This document shows, piece by piece, positions 1 to 7,819 of a DNA stretch of 64,000 bases. The stretch lies in contig JADJWT010000001.1 in assembly GCA_016716225.1 (NCBI GenBank), forward strand, positions 620,001 to 684,000, in the 5' to 3' direction. The translations under genes and the position numbers were made by a program. Numbering within the stretch: the first letter of the stretch is position 1; every line of letters starts with the position of its first letter. The notes beneath the pieces are model-generated. The model had not been told where the DNA came from. It made no database searches and saw only the letters and a program-made list of their open reading frames with translations. The DNA comes from Ignavibacteriota bacterium (lineage in GTDB: Bacteria; Bacteroidota; Ignavibacteria; Ignavibacteriales; Melioribacteraceae).

Positions 1-171
1 ATAAACGGTGAAAAAAAAGGAGTTACTCCACTTGAATTTCCGATTAAGCTGTTTGAAGGAAATTATAAATTGACAATTAAAAACCCGCAGTTTTCGGAAA
101 TTGAGCAAAAAATTAAAATTGTAAAAAATGATACATTGAGCATGAAGTTTAATATGAAAAATTATCAATAA
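1..171 (+). CDS. C-terminal end of a PEGA-domain-like protein (partial)
   Basis: An open frame enters from the left edge and stops with TAA at 169-171. The 56 visible residues (INGEKKGVTPLEFPIKL, then a beta-rich stretch) have the look of a PEGA repeat: a short x-NGxxxGxTP turn followed by alternating strands. PEGA repeats are usually found in surface-associated or signalling proteins. Only the end is visible, so the full protein cannot be named. It precedes the secreted-protein cluster on the same strand. The domain call rests on pattern recognition alone. Confidence 0.55.
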   Translation: MNGEKKGVTPLEFPIKLFEGNYKLTIKNPQFSEIEQKIKIVKNDTLSMKFNMKNYQ

Positions 172-230
172 ATTTTTATGGTATGGTAATTGATAAATTA
201 TAAATTTAGGTCAGTCTGGAAATTTTAATT

Positions 231-1538
231 ATGAAAAAATTTTTAATAATATTTTTCTTTTTTTCTGCAATTCAATATTCTCAGTTTGATTATTGGGAAA
301 CTTTTAATACAATGCCAAAACCAGTTGCCGGTGGAGATATTTGGCAAAATAATGAAAACATTTTTATTATCGGCGGATATTCTGATTCAACACAAAATTA
401 TACAAATTGGATTCAGCGATATAATTTATTTTTAAATCAATGGGATTTGGATACAATAAAAACAGCAAGATTTGGACTTGTTGTTGAAAATTATAATAAT
501 AAAATTTATTTCTTCGGCGGAGTAAATTCTGAAGATTCTTCAATTTCCGGAATTTCAAATTGGGAAGCAGATTTTACAAATGAAAATACTTTGCAATTTA
601 ATTTTAATTTCAATAGAATTTTTTCTACTGGACATATTATTGGTGATAATTTTTACATTATCGGCGGAAACCCGCTTCCCGGAACCCGCTCCGATACAAT
701 GGCTTATTTAATTGAGTATAATTTAAATGAATCAAAAATTATACATGAAATCGATACTTTATTTAAGGATGAAGATTTTCCAGAACAGCAAATGTCGGAA
801 GTTATTGGAAATAATATATTTATTTTCGGCGGCGTTATAAATGGAATTTCGCAAGATATTTATAAATACAATATTGTTGATCATAGTTACGCAAAACTTG
901 ATGTTAAACTTTTAGAACCGCGGGCTGGCGGTCGTGCAATAATTGGAAGCGAACCGAATCAAATTTTAATTATCGGCGGATATAATGAAACTTCACAAAC
1001 ATTAAATTCCGTTGAAGTTTTTTACGATTTTGGAAATGAATATTATATAACCCAAGCTGCACCGATTCAACAAGCTCGTTATAATTTTATGACAGCAAAA
1101 CTTGATGATTATATTTATATCTTAGGTGGATTTGATGAAAATGGAAAAGTTATAAATTCGATTGAAAGGACATATTCTGCAGCTGTTACAGATTTGGAAG
1201 AATCAATAATAGAAAATAATATTAATTTATTTCAAAATTATCCAAATCCGTTTAACCCAACAACAACAATTGAATATTCGGTTCCATCAACGTCTGTCAT
1301 GCTGAATTCATTTCAGCATCAAAAGATCCCGAAACAAGTTCGGGATGACAACCAAAACGTAAATTTAATTGTGTATGATGTTTTGGGTAGAGAAATTGAA
1401 ACATTAGTTAACAAAAATAAAACTCCTGGAAATTATCAAATTCAATTTGATGGAACAAATCTTCCAAGCGGAGTTTATTATTATCAATTGCGGTTTGGAT
1501 CAAATATTCTTACCAAAAAAATGCTCTTGCTGAAATAA
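231..1538 (+). CDS. Secreted Kelch-repeat protein with type IX sorting domain
   Basis: A 435-residue protein with an N-terminal signal peptide (MKKFLIIFFFFSAIQ). About six Kelch blades follow, each showing a hydrophobic strand and GG (IFIIGGYS, IYFFGGVN, FYIIGGN, IFIFGGVI, ILIIGGYN, IYILGGFD), so a six-bladed beta-propeller is expected. The last ~100 residues are a type IX secretion sorting domain (NYPNPFNPTT, then LIVYDVLGREIETLV and SGVYYYQL). Between those two parts lies an 18-residue in-frame insertion encoded by a palindromic element at 1296-1349. The protein is probably exported and surface attached; its ligand is unknown. The stop is one base before the next ATG, suggesting co-transcription. 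Confidence 0.85.
   Translation: MKKFLIIFFFFSAIQYSQFDYWETFNTMPKPVAGGDIWQNNENIFIIGGYSDSTQNYTNWIQRYNLFLNQWDLDTIKTARFGLVVENYNNKIYFFGGVNSEDSSISGISNWEADFTNENTLQFNFNFNRIFSTGHIIGDNFYIIGGNPLPGTRSDTMAYLIEYNLNESKIIHEIDTLFKDEDFPEQQMSEVIGNNIFIFGGVINGISQDIYKYNIVDHSYAKLDVKLLEPRAGGRAIIGSEPNQILIIGGYNETSQTLNSVEVFYDFGNEYYITQAAPIQQARYNFMTAKLDDYIYILGGFDENGKVINSIERTYSAAVTDLEESIIENNINLFQNYPNPFNPTTTIEYSVPSTSVMLNSFQHQKIPKQVRDDNQNVNLIVYDVLGREIETLVNKNKTPGNYQIQFDGTNLPSGVYYYQLRFGSNILTKKMLLLK
1296..1349 (+). repeat. Palindromic element inserted in frame in the Kelch protein gene
   Basis: A 54-bp element with complementary ends GTCAT (1296-1300) and ATGAC (1345-1349). It contains two hairpins: GCTGAA/TTCAGC (1301-1306 with 1312-1317) and ATCCCGAA/TTCGGGAT (1326-1333 with 1339-1346). 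It is exactly 18 codons long and reads VMLNSFQHQKIPKQVRDD, interrupting the linker between the NPFNPTT core and the following strand of the sorting domain. A closely related copy sits at the equivalent place at 14612-14674. Confidence 0.8.
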
Positions 1539-1539
1539 T

Positions 1540-2352
1540 ATGAAATTCATTCAAATATTCATTTTACTATTTCTTTCAACTTTGCAAATATTTTCTCAAG
1601 TAAACCTTGATATTTCTAATTTGCAAAAACATTATGAAGCATTTGAATACTCTACAATTGTTATAAAATCAGAAGCATTATTATTGGATAAAGAAAGATT
1701 CACCAAAAAAGATTTAATACAGATTTATACACTTAAAGCGGCATCACATTTTTCTATGAATGATTCCGAAGATTCGCGAAAATCATTTATTGAAATCCTA
1801 AAACTTGATGAAAATTTTGAGCTTAATAATTCGCAATATTCTCCAAAACTTGTCGCTTTTTTTGATGAAGTAAAAAAAGAATTCCTAGATATTTTAGAAG
1901 AAAAAAATAAACCTCAGCAAATAAAAATTATTCAACCGGACGAAAATATTTTTCCTCGACAAAATAAAAATGAAATAAACATTGCGCTGGCAAAGTCAAT
2001 ACTGATGCCGGGTTTGGGACATTTACATTTAAACGAGAATTCTAAAGGTTGGATTTTAACATCTATAAGCACAGTAAATTTAGCTTCAATGATATATTTT
2101 ATTTTCGACGCAAATAAAAAGGAAGAAAATTATCTAGCTCAAACAAATCAAGAGCAAATAAAAATTAAATATGATGCATACAATAAATCATATAAAATCA
2201 GAAATGTATTAATCGGAACTTACGCCGCAATTTGGCTTTATTCGCAAATAGATATTTTGTTTTTTTCTAATGAACTTGGAAGCGAAAAAGTTTTAACAAA
2301 TTTTCAAAATCAACAAAATAGTATAATATTTTCCTTCAATTTTACATTATAA
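1540..2352 (+). CDS. Envelope protein with TPR-like N-terminus and DUF5683-like membrane domain
   Basis: A 270-residue protein. The N-terminus has a signal peptide ending near FSQ. Residues ~25-115 are helical and TPR-like (YTLKAASHFSMNDSEDSRKSFIEIL, then SPKLVAFFDEVKKEF). The second half (from ~150) has the ILMPGLGHLHLNENSKGWIL pattern followed by two hydrophobic segments, as in DUF5683 proteins of Bacteroidota. Function is unknown. It starts one base after the Kelch gene stop. A truncated paralogue of the N-terminal half is encoded at 3402-3779. Confidence 0.65.
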   Translation: MKFIQIFILLFLSTLQIFSQVNLDISNLQKHYEAFEYSTIVIKSEALLLDKERFTKKDLIQIYTLKAASHFSMNDSEDSRKSFIEILKLDENFELNNSQYSPKLVAFFDEVKKEFLDILEEKNKPQQIKIIQPDENIFPRQNKNEINIALAKSILMPGLGHLHLNENSKGWILTSISTVNLASMIYFIFDANKKEENYLAQTNQEQIKIKYDAYNKSYKIRNVLIGTYAAIWLYSQIDILFFSNELGSEKVLTNFQNQQNSIIFSFNFTL

Positions 2353-2356
2353 TTCC

Positions 2357-2392
2357 TGCGAAAAATATTCGTTTAAACGAAAAAATTTCGCA
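2357..2392. repeat. 36-bp imperfect palindrome after the DUF5683-like gene
   Basis: Outer arms TGCGAAA (2357-2363) and TTTCGCA (2386-2392) flank a perfect 14-bp centre TTCGTTTAAACGAA (2368-2381). It lies five bases after the stop of the preceding gene. It lacks a following T-run, so it looks more like a palindromic repeat than a classical terminator. Confidence 0.55.
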
Positions 2393-2494
2393 CAAAACTC
2401 AAATCGAAATCTAAAATTCTATCATAACAGTAGAATAATAAATTAACTTCTTGGCATTTAATTTGAGCAAAGTTTATAAGAACGGAATAATCAT

Positions 2495-3394
2495 ATGAAA
2501 ACAAAATTATTACTAATTATAATATTTTTTATAAATAATATTTTTTCACAACAAGATTCGATAGATGAATTAATAAAATATTATCCTCTCCATATTGGTG
2601 ATTACTGGGAATACGAAGTTTCTCAGCGTGATGAAGGGAAAATTTATAGTTGGATTGGTTTTAGAAAAATTATTGGTGATACTCTTTTAAATAATAGAAA
2701 TTACTTTACAGTTACTGAAAGCAAAATGGGCACAGTAAATTCTGATTTTATTCGCAGATATTTTTTAAGAATTGATTCATTAAAAGGAAATATATATGAA
2801 TATGATCAAAGTATTAAAGATATTTTAGTAGATAGTTTGCAAATAAATATTGGTGATACATTAAAATATAATTGCTCCAAGTTATCTGATTTTTATATAA
2901 AGGAAATCTTTGGAAACTCTGTAGAAACCAGAATCTATACAGAAGCATGCATTACAAATGAATTAGTATCTTATGATATTGAGTTATCAAAAAATTTTGG
3001 ATTAACAAATAAATTATATTCTGAGTCTATTGTAACACCGATTTCATATGAATATAATTTAATTTTTGCAAATATTAACGGAATTGAATATGGAATAAAA
3101 ACCGATATAAATAATAATTTCCCATTACAAAAATCTTTTTTGCTTAAACAAAACTATCCCAATCCTTTTAACCCAACAACAAATATAAATTATTCAGTTC
3201 CAAAATCTCAAAATGTGAAAATCATAATTTATGATATGCTTGGTAATGAAGTAAAAACAATTCTTAACGAACTTAAAATTGCCGGCAATTATTCAATAAA
3301 CTTTAATGGAGAAAATCTTTCTTCCGGTATTTATTTCTACAGATTAATTGCCGGTGAAAATATTCTGACTAAAAAAATGACTTATATTAAATAG
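2495..3394 (+). CDS. Secreted sorting-domain protein of unknown function (YYPLHIGDYWEY type)
   Basis: A 299-residue protein with an N-terminal signal peptide (MKTKLLLIIIFFINNIFSQQ). A beta-rich body begins YYPLHIGDYWEYEV, and a type IX sorting domain follows from ~220 (QNYPNPFNPTTNINYSVP, IIYDMLGNEVKTIL, GIYFYRL). The YYPxxIGxxWxYE start is repeated twice in the protein at 6332-7807, so these belong to one paralogous family. I do not recognise a catalytic motif. There is no palindromic insertion in its sorting domain, so it serves as the uninterrupted reference. Confidence 0.75.
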   Translation: MKTKLLLIIIFFINNIFSQQDSIDELIKYYPLHIGDYWEYEVSQRDEGKIYSWIGFRKIIGDTLLNNRNYFTVTESKMGTVNSDFIRRYFLRIDSLKGNIYEYDQSIKDILVDSLQINIGDTLKYNCSKLSDFYIKEIFGNSVETRIYTEACITNELVSYDIELSKNFGLTNKLYSESIVTPISYEYNLIFANINGIEYGIKTDINNNFPLQKSFLLKQNYPNPFNPTTNINYSVPKSQNVKIIIYDMLGNEVKTILNELKIAGNYSINFNGENLSSGIYFYRLIAGENILTKKMTYIK

Positions 3395-3401
3395 ATAAAG
3401 T

Positions 3402-3779
3402 ATGAAAAAGCATCAATTCAAAAATTTTTTATTCTTCACTTTTATTCTTTCCGTTTCAATTTATTCACTTTTGGAACCGGATGAACCAAAAATTCTTTTG
3501 AAAAAATATTATCAAAATTGTGAATATGAAAAAGCTATTGAGCAAGCTCAAATCATTTTGAAAAATTCAAACCTTTCTAACAAAGAAAAATCAGAAACAT
3601 ATTTAATAAAGGGAATTTCAGAATATTCATTGAATAAATTTTTAGATGCTAGAATTTCCTTTTCTGAATTATTAATAATTGAAGAGAATTTTAATTTAGA
3701 TACAAATGAGGTTTCGCCAAAAATTGTAAAATTTTTTAATGAGTTAAAACAAAATAATTATAGCCAACCCCTAAAATAG
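3402..3779 (+). CDS. Short TPR-like secreted protein, truncated paralogue of the 1540-2352 protein
   Basis: A 125-residue protein with a signal-like hydrophobic N-terminus followed by a helical TPR-like region. It aligns by eye with residues ~25-115 of the 1540-2352 product: YLIKGISEYSLNKFLDARISFSELL and SPKIVKFFNELK match YTLKAASHFSMNDSEDSRKSF and SPKLVAFFDEVK. It lacks the C-terminal membrane domain of that protein. Gene order (sorting-domain gene followed by TPR gene) is repeated here, which suggests a tandem duplication. Function unknown. Confidence 0.6.
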   Translation: MKKHQFKNFLFFTFILSVSIYSLLEPDEPKILLKKYYQNCEYEKAIEQAQIILKNSNLSNKEKSETYLIKGISEYSLNKFLDARISFSELLIIEENFNLDTNEVSPKIVKFFNELKQNNYSQPLK

Positions 3780-3824
3780 AAACTGTGCAAGGTTAAACTT
3801 AAACACAACTAAGCACGGTTTCTA
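3777..3824. terminator. Hairpin downstream of the short TPR gene
   Basis: TAGAAACTGTGC (3777-3788) pairs with GCACGGTTTCTA (3813-3824), twelve pairs with one G-T, around a 24-base loop. The left arm overlaps the stop codon. A T-run is missing, so it may be a transcript-end structure or a palindromic element rather than a strong terminator. Confidence 0.4.
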
Positions 3825-3868
3825 TTGGATTTGAGAATAACTTTTTAATAAACATAAAGAGGCTGTGT

Positions 3869-6043
3869 ATGAAAATATTTAAACTAATTTTAATCGCGTT
3901 TTTTTTTCTTTCCAATTTTACATATGCTTATACGGAATTAAGGATTAACAATCCGCAAACTTGGTATGTTGGTCAAGGCACAATTAAAGAAGCAACTCTT
4001 TCAATTCAACCAAAGGGAATTTATTTTGAGTATAATTTATACTTAACTTTTTCTGCAATTAATTTAGGATTAACACATGAAGATACAGTTGAAATAATTT
4101 ACAATTTTAATCTTCCACAAAATTCAATTGTACATGATTCATGGCTTTGGTTCAATGGAGAAATTATTAAAGGAAAAATTCTTGACCGCTGGACAGCTTC
4201 ACAAATTTATGAACAAATTGTTGGAAGAAGACAAGACCCCTCAATTCTTGTAAAAAATTATAATGATCAATATGAGCTTAGAGTTTTTCCGTTAGCTGGC
4301 GATGAAACGAGAAAAGTTAAACTTACATTTTTAGTTCCAGCAATTTGGAATTCAGCAAATGTAACTGCTGAAATTCCGACGTATTTACTTCATAGTTCGT
4401 ACATACTTTTAGAAAATTTTGATTTGCAAGCAAAGCTTACGGATGATTGGAAAAATCCCAAAGTTTTAGAATTTGCAGACAAATCTTTTTCTGAAGTAAT
4501 TGATTCAACGAATGGAAATTATCTCTCCATGAATTTTGTAAAAAATGAAATTTATTCAAATTCCAATTTAACTTTTTCAATCGATGCACCTTTTAAGAAT
4601 GGAATTTATTTAAGTAAATTTGAAGGAACCGATGAAAACCTTTACCAGCTTGCGTTTCTGCCCGCAGTTCCGCAAGAAGTAATGAAAAACAAAAAAGCTG
4701 TAATTCTTATTGATTATCAAATTTCAAACAGTTCAACAACAAAAAACGATGTTTTAAATGGAATTAAAAGAATGCTGCATCAATATTTTTCTGAGCAAGA
4801 TTCATTCAATTTAATTTTATCAAACAAAACTATAAATCGTATAAGTGAAAACTGGATTTCTGCCGACAGTAATTCTATTGAAAATACTTTTAATAATTTA
4901 ACGCAAAACTTACTTTCGGATTATAGTAATTTACCTTCACTTCTTTCAAATGGAATTCAATTTATCAACGGGAAAAATAATGAGGGACAAATTATTCTTC
5001 TCGCAAATTCTGATAATGTTGGTGAAGCTGAAGTCGCAAATTCTTTAATTGAAGATTTAATGAAAATGATGAATGAGATTTTTCCAATCAATGTTGGGAA
5101 TTTCCAAGAGAATTATACAAATTGGTATTACTATGGCGGAATTGATTACTTGGGAAATTCTTATTTTTATCAAAACTTAACAAGACTAACCGGAGGAAAT
5201 TTATTTAGCACTGATTATCAAAATTCTTTTAATGCAATGATAAATAATTTATTTACATCTCTTAATTCACTTCTTTCTACTTATGATCTTCATACTGCGT
5301 TGGATAATGGCTTTACTTACGGAAGATTTGATTTTAATACAAATGATAACTTGGTTTCGCTAAATACCCCAATTCTACAAATCGGAAAGTATATCGGTAC
5401 ATTTCCATTTAATATTGAATTTAACGGAATTTATGATGGAACTCCTTTCTCCAATTCTGAAGAAGTTACAGATAAAAATACAATTATTGCAGATTCAATC
5501 TCTGATGTAATTTGGGCGGGGAAATTTATAAGCACAATTGAAGGAAATTATGATTACTATTACAGCAATTTAACAAATCAAGAAATTTATGAAATAATTG
5601 ATCTCAGCGTTAACAAAAAAGTTCTTACAAAATACACAGCTTTTCTTTGCTTAGAACCGGGAATGGAAATTGATATAACTGATCCAAACCAATTTATTGA
5701 TGATGGTAATGGTGAATGGGTTGTTGATGTTGAAGAAACAGAAGAAATTAATTCAGATACACTTTTTACATCTTATCCAAATCCGTTTAATAATCAAACT
5801 ACAATTAAAATCAGATTGAGCAATAAAATAAATCCCGAAACTGCTACATTCAAAATCTATAATGTACTTGGGCAAGTTGTAAAAACTTTTATACCTTCAG
5901 CAAATATAAATGAAACAAAAGAATTTGAATTTTTCTGGAACGGTGAAAATGATAATAACTCATATGTTGCAAGTGGAAATTACTTTTTTGTTATGCAGCA
6001 TGCGGGTAAAGTAAAAACATTAAAATTGGTTTTGGTAAAATAA
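3869..6043 (+). CDS. Secreted VIT-domain / vWA-like protein with type IX sorting domain
   Basis: A 724-residue protein with a signal peptide (to ~20). Residues ~25-160 match a VIT (inter-alpha-trypsin inhibitor) domain: alternating strands, FNLPQNSIVHDSWLWFNGE, then a KGKILDRWTASQIYEQIVGRRQDPS signature. Residues ~260-430 look like a degenerate vWA domain (KKAVILIDYQIS in place of a clear DxSxS MIDAS). A sorting domain (SYPNPFNNQTTIKI, KIYNVLGQVVKTF) ends the protein. VIT/vWA proteins are typically adhesive or matrix proteins. SD-like AGAGGC precedes the ATG. Confidence 0.75.
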   Translation: MKIFKLILIAFFFLSNFTYAYTELRINNPQTWYVGQGTIKEATLSIQPKGIYFEYNLYLTFSAINLGLTHEDTVEIIYNFNLPQNSIVHDSWLWFNGEIIKGKILDRWTASQIYEQIVGRRQDPSILVKNYNDQYELRVFPLAGDETRKVKLTFLVPAIWNSANVTAEIPTYLLHSSYILLENFDLQAKLTDDWKNPKVLEFADKSFSEVIDSTNGNYLSMNFVKNEIYSNSNLTFSIDAPFKNGIYLSKFEGTDENLYQLAFLPAVPQEVMKNKKAVILIDYQISNSSTTKNDVLNGIKRMLHQYFSEQDSFNLILSNKTINRISENWISADSNSIENTFNNLTQNLLSDYSNLPSLLSNGIQFINGKNNEGQIILLANSDNVGEAEVANSLIEDLMKMMNEIFPINVGNFQENYTNWYYYGGIDYLGNSYFYQNLTRLTGGNLFSTDYQNSFNAMINNLFTSLNSLLSTYDLHTALDNGFTYGRFDFNTNDNLVSLNTPILQIGKYIGTFPFNIEFNGIYDGTPFSNSEEVTDKNTIIADSISDVIWAGKFISTIEGNYDYYYSNLTNQEIYEIIDLSVNKKVLTKYTAFLCLEPGMEIDITDPNQFIDDGNGEWVVDVEETEEINSDTLFTSYPNPFNNQTTIKIRLSNKINPETATFKIYNVLGQVVKTFIPSANINETKEFEFFWNGENDNNSYVASGNYFFVMQHAGKVKTLKLVLVK

Positions 6044-6072
6044 AAATTTCAGCACATAAATTTTTAGAAATG

Positions 6073-6115
6073 ACAGATTTATTTTTTGTGAATTTATCAT
6101 TTCACAAAAATCTGT
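6073..6115. terminator. Stem-loop after the VIT-domain gene
   Basis: ACAGATTT...TTGTGAA (6073-6092) pairs with TTTCACAAAAATCTGT (6100-6115) apart from a short bulge. It lies 30 bp after the stop. The rest of the 6044-6331 gap is AT-rich with nothing else recognisable. Confidence 0.45.
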
Positions 6116-6331
6116 TGGGAGGCAATTCTAAATTATTTGTGTGCTGTTTTTTGTATTTAAGAATTGAAAAGTTTTTCAGATTTTTGATAAAGTTTCAATA
6201 AACTGAAAATGTTAATTTATATTAAGAAATTAATAGTGAAAAACTTAAAAAATTAGAAAGAAGTTTTTGAAATTTCGATAATAATAAAGGCATGTTTTTT
6301 GTAAATATTATTAATTAAACATGAGAAAAAA

Positions 6332-7807
6332 ATGAAAAATATTTTACTAATATCATTTATGTTAATAATTTCATACAAGATTAATTTTGCTCAACAAAAC
6401 TATGAAAATCCTATCGATTATTATCCTATGCAAATTGGGAATAAATGGATTTATGAACAAATTGAACTTGAAAATATAAATGATCCAATTAATAATTTTA
6501 TAGTTACGGATACATTTTTTGTTGAAGTAGTCAAAGATTCGCTAATGCCGAACGGCATTAAATATGCCGTTCTTAATCGAGAATTTGGACCCGGAAAATT
6601 TGTAAGATCCGATTATAATGGAATATACTATTATAACGAGTTTGATTCTACCGAAGCTTTAATTTATGATTATGATGCAAATTTAAATGAGAAATATGAT
6701 ATCCATCATTCAATTTTATCTAAGTCTGAATTAATTACTAAAGAAAAATTTTATTTATATGGAGATAGTGTAAATGCTTTAACATATTATGTTGACGGTC
6801 TTGTTTCATTTCATTTAACTATTGCAGAGAATTTTGGTCCAACAAATTTATCAAATTATAGTGTTCCTGTAATTTTTAAAAATATAGGTGCATATATTAA
6901 CGGTAAAATTTACGGTGAAAACCCTCTCGATTATTATCCTCTGCAAATTGGGAATAAGTGGATTTATAATGTGCAAAGAATAGATTATGACTCTGATTAT
7001 TATCCAAATGAAAGTAATTATATTGTTATCCGAGAAGTTAAAGATGAAATTTTAATGAATGATAAAAAATACTTCTCTATCATGGCAACAAATACAAATA
7101 GTGGATTCGTTGAATACTCTTTTGAAAGAATTGATTCAGCTCAAGGAAAAATCTATAAATATGATGAGTCATTTGAAAATACAAAGGAATTTTTATTAGA
7201 AAATCTGTCTTTAGAAAAGGATCAAAATTTTGAGAGTTTTGTTAAATATAAAAATGAATTATATGAAACTGACATTTATTTTACTTCCACATCTCTTGAA
7301 AGTATCTTTGATGAATCTGAAAAAATACAGACCAAATCATTCGAATTTAATTGTGTATATTTTTCTAATTACACTTTATCAATCGGAATAGGAAAAACTT
7401 CTCATTTCAGTACTAAAATTGATGGATTTGATGAATATTGGATATTAAAAGCTGCTTTTATAAATGGTAAAATCTATGGTGACACAACTTTAGTCGGAAT
7501 TGAATCTGATCAATCTCAAATAATTCCAACAAATTTTTCTCTTTCACAAAATTATCCTAATCCGTTTAACCCAACTACAACAATAGAATATTCTGTTCCT
7601 AACGTAGAGACGCAAAATTTTGCGTCTCTACAACTAGTTGTGTATGATATTTTGGGAAGTGAAGTTGCAACCTTGGTTAACCAAACTCAAAAGCCCGGAA
7701 ATTATAAAATTCAATTTGAGGGATTAAATCTTCCAAGTGGAGTTTATTATTACCAATTAAAATCCGGTAATTTTTCTCAAACAAAAAAAATGATAATTCT
7801 CAAATAA
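6332..7807 (+). CDS. Secreted sorting-domain protein with an internally duplicated YYPxQIG module
   Basis: A 491-residue protein with a signal peptide (to ~21). Two copies of a ~180-residue beta-rich module follow, beginning YYPMQIGNKWIYEQ (~30) and YYPLQIGNKWIYNV (~205). It ends in a type IX sorting domain (NYPNPFNPTTTIEYSVP, LVVYDILGSEVATLV). The sorting-domain linker is interrupted by a 28-bp perfect palindrome at 7604-7631, read as VETQNFASL. It is related to the protein at 2495-3394, which has one module. Function unknown. Confidence 0.75.
   Translation: MKNILLISFMLIISYKINFAQQNYENPIDYYPMQIGNKWIYEQIELENINDPINNFIVTDTFFVEVVKDSLMPNGIKYAVLNREFGPGKFVRSDYNGIYYYNEFDSTEALIYDYDANLNEKYDIHHSILSKSELITKEKFYLYGDSVNALTYYVDGLVSFHLTIAENFGPTNLSNYSVPVIFKNIGAYINGKIYGENPLDYYPLQIGNKWIYNVQRIDYDSDYYPNESNYIVIREVKDEILMNDKKYFSIMATNTNSGFVEYSFERIDSAQGKIYKYDESFENTKEFLLENLSLEKDQNFESFVKYKNELYETDIYFTSTSLESIFDESEKIQTKSFEFNCVYFSNYTLSIGIGKTSHFSTKIDGFDEYWILKAAFINGKIYGDTTLVGIESDQSQIIPTNFSLSQNYPNPFNPTTTIEYSVPNVETQNFASLQLVVYDILGSEVATLVNQTQKPGNYKIQFEGLNLPSGVYYYQLKSGNFSQTKKMIILK
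7604..7631. repeat. 28-bp perfect palindrome inside a sorting-domain gene
   Basis: GTAGAGACGCAAAA (7604-7617) is followed directly by its exact reverse complement (7618-7631). It lies in frame between the IEYSVP and LVVYDILG segments of the sorting domain. This is the same position used by different palindromes in the genes at 231, 7820 and 13652. Confidence 0.85.
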
Positions 7808-7819
7808 AATTAAACTCGT

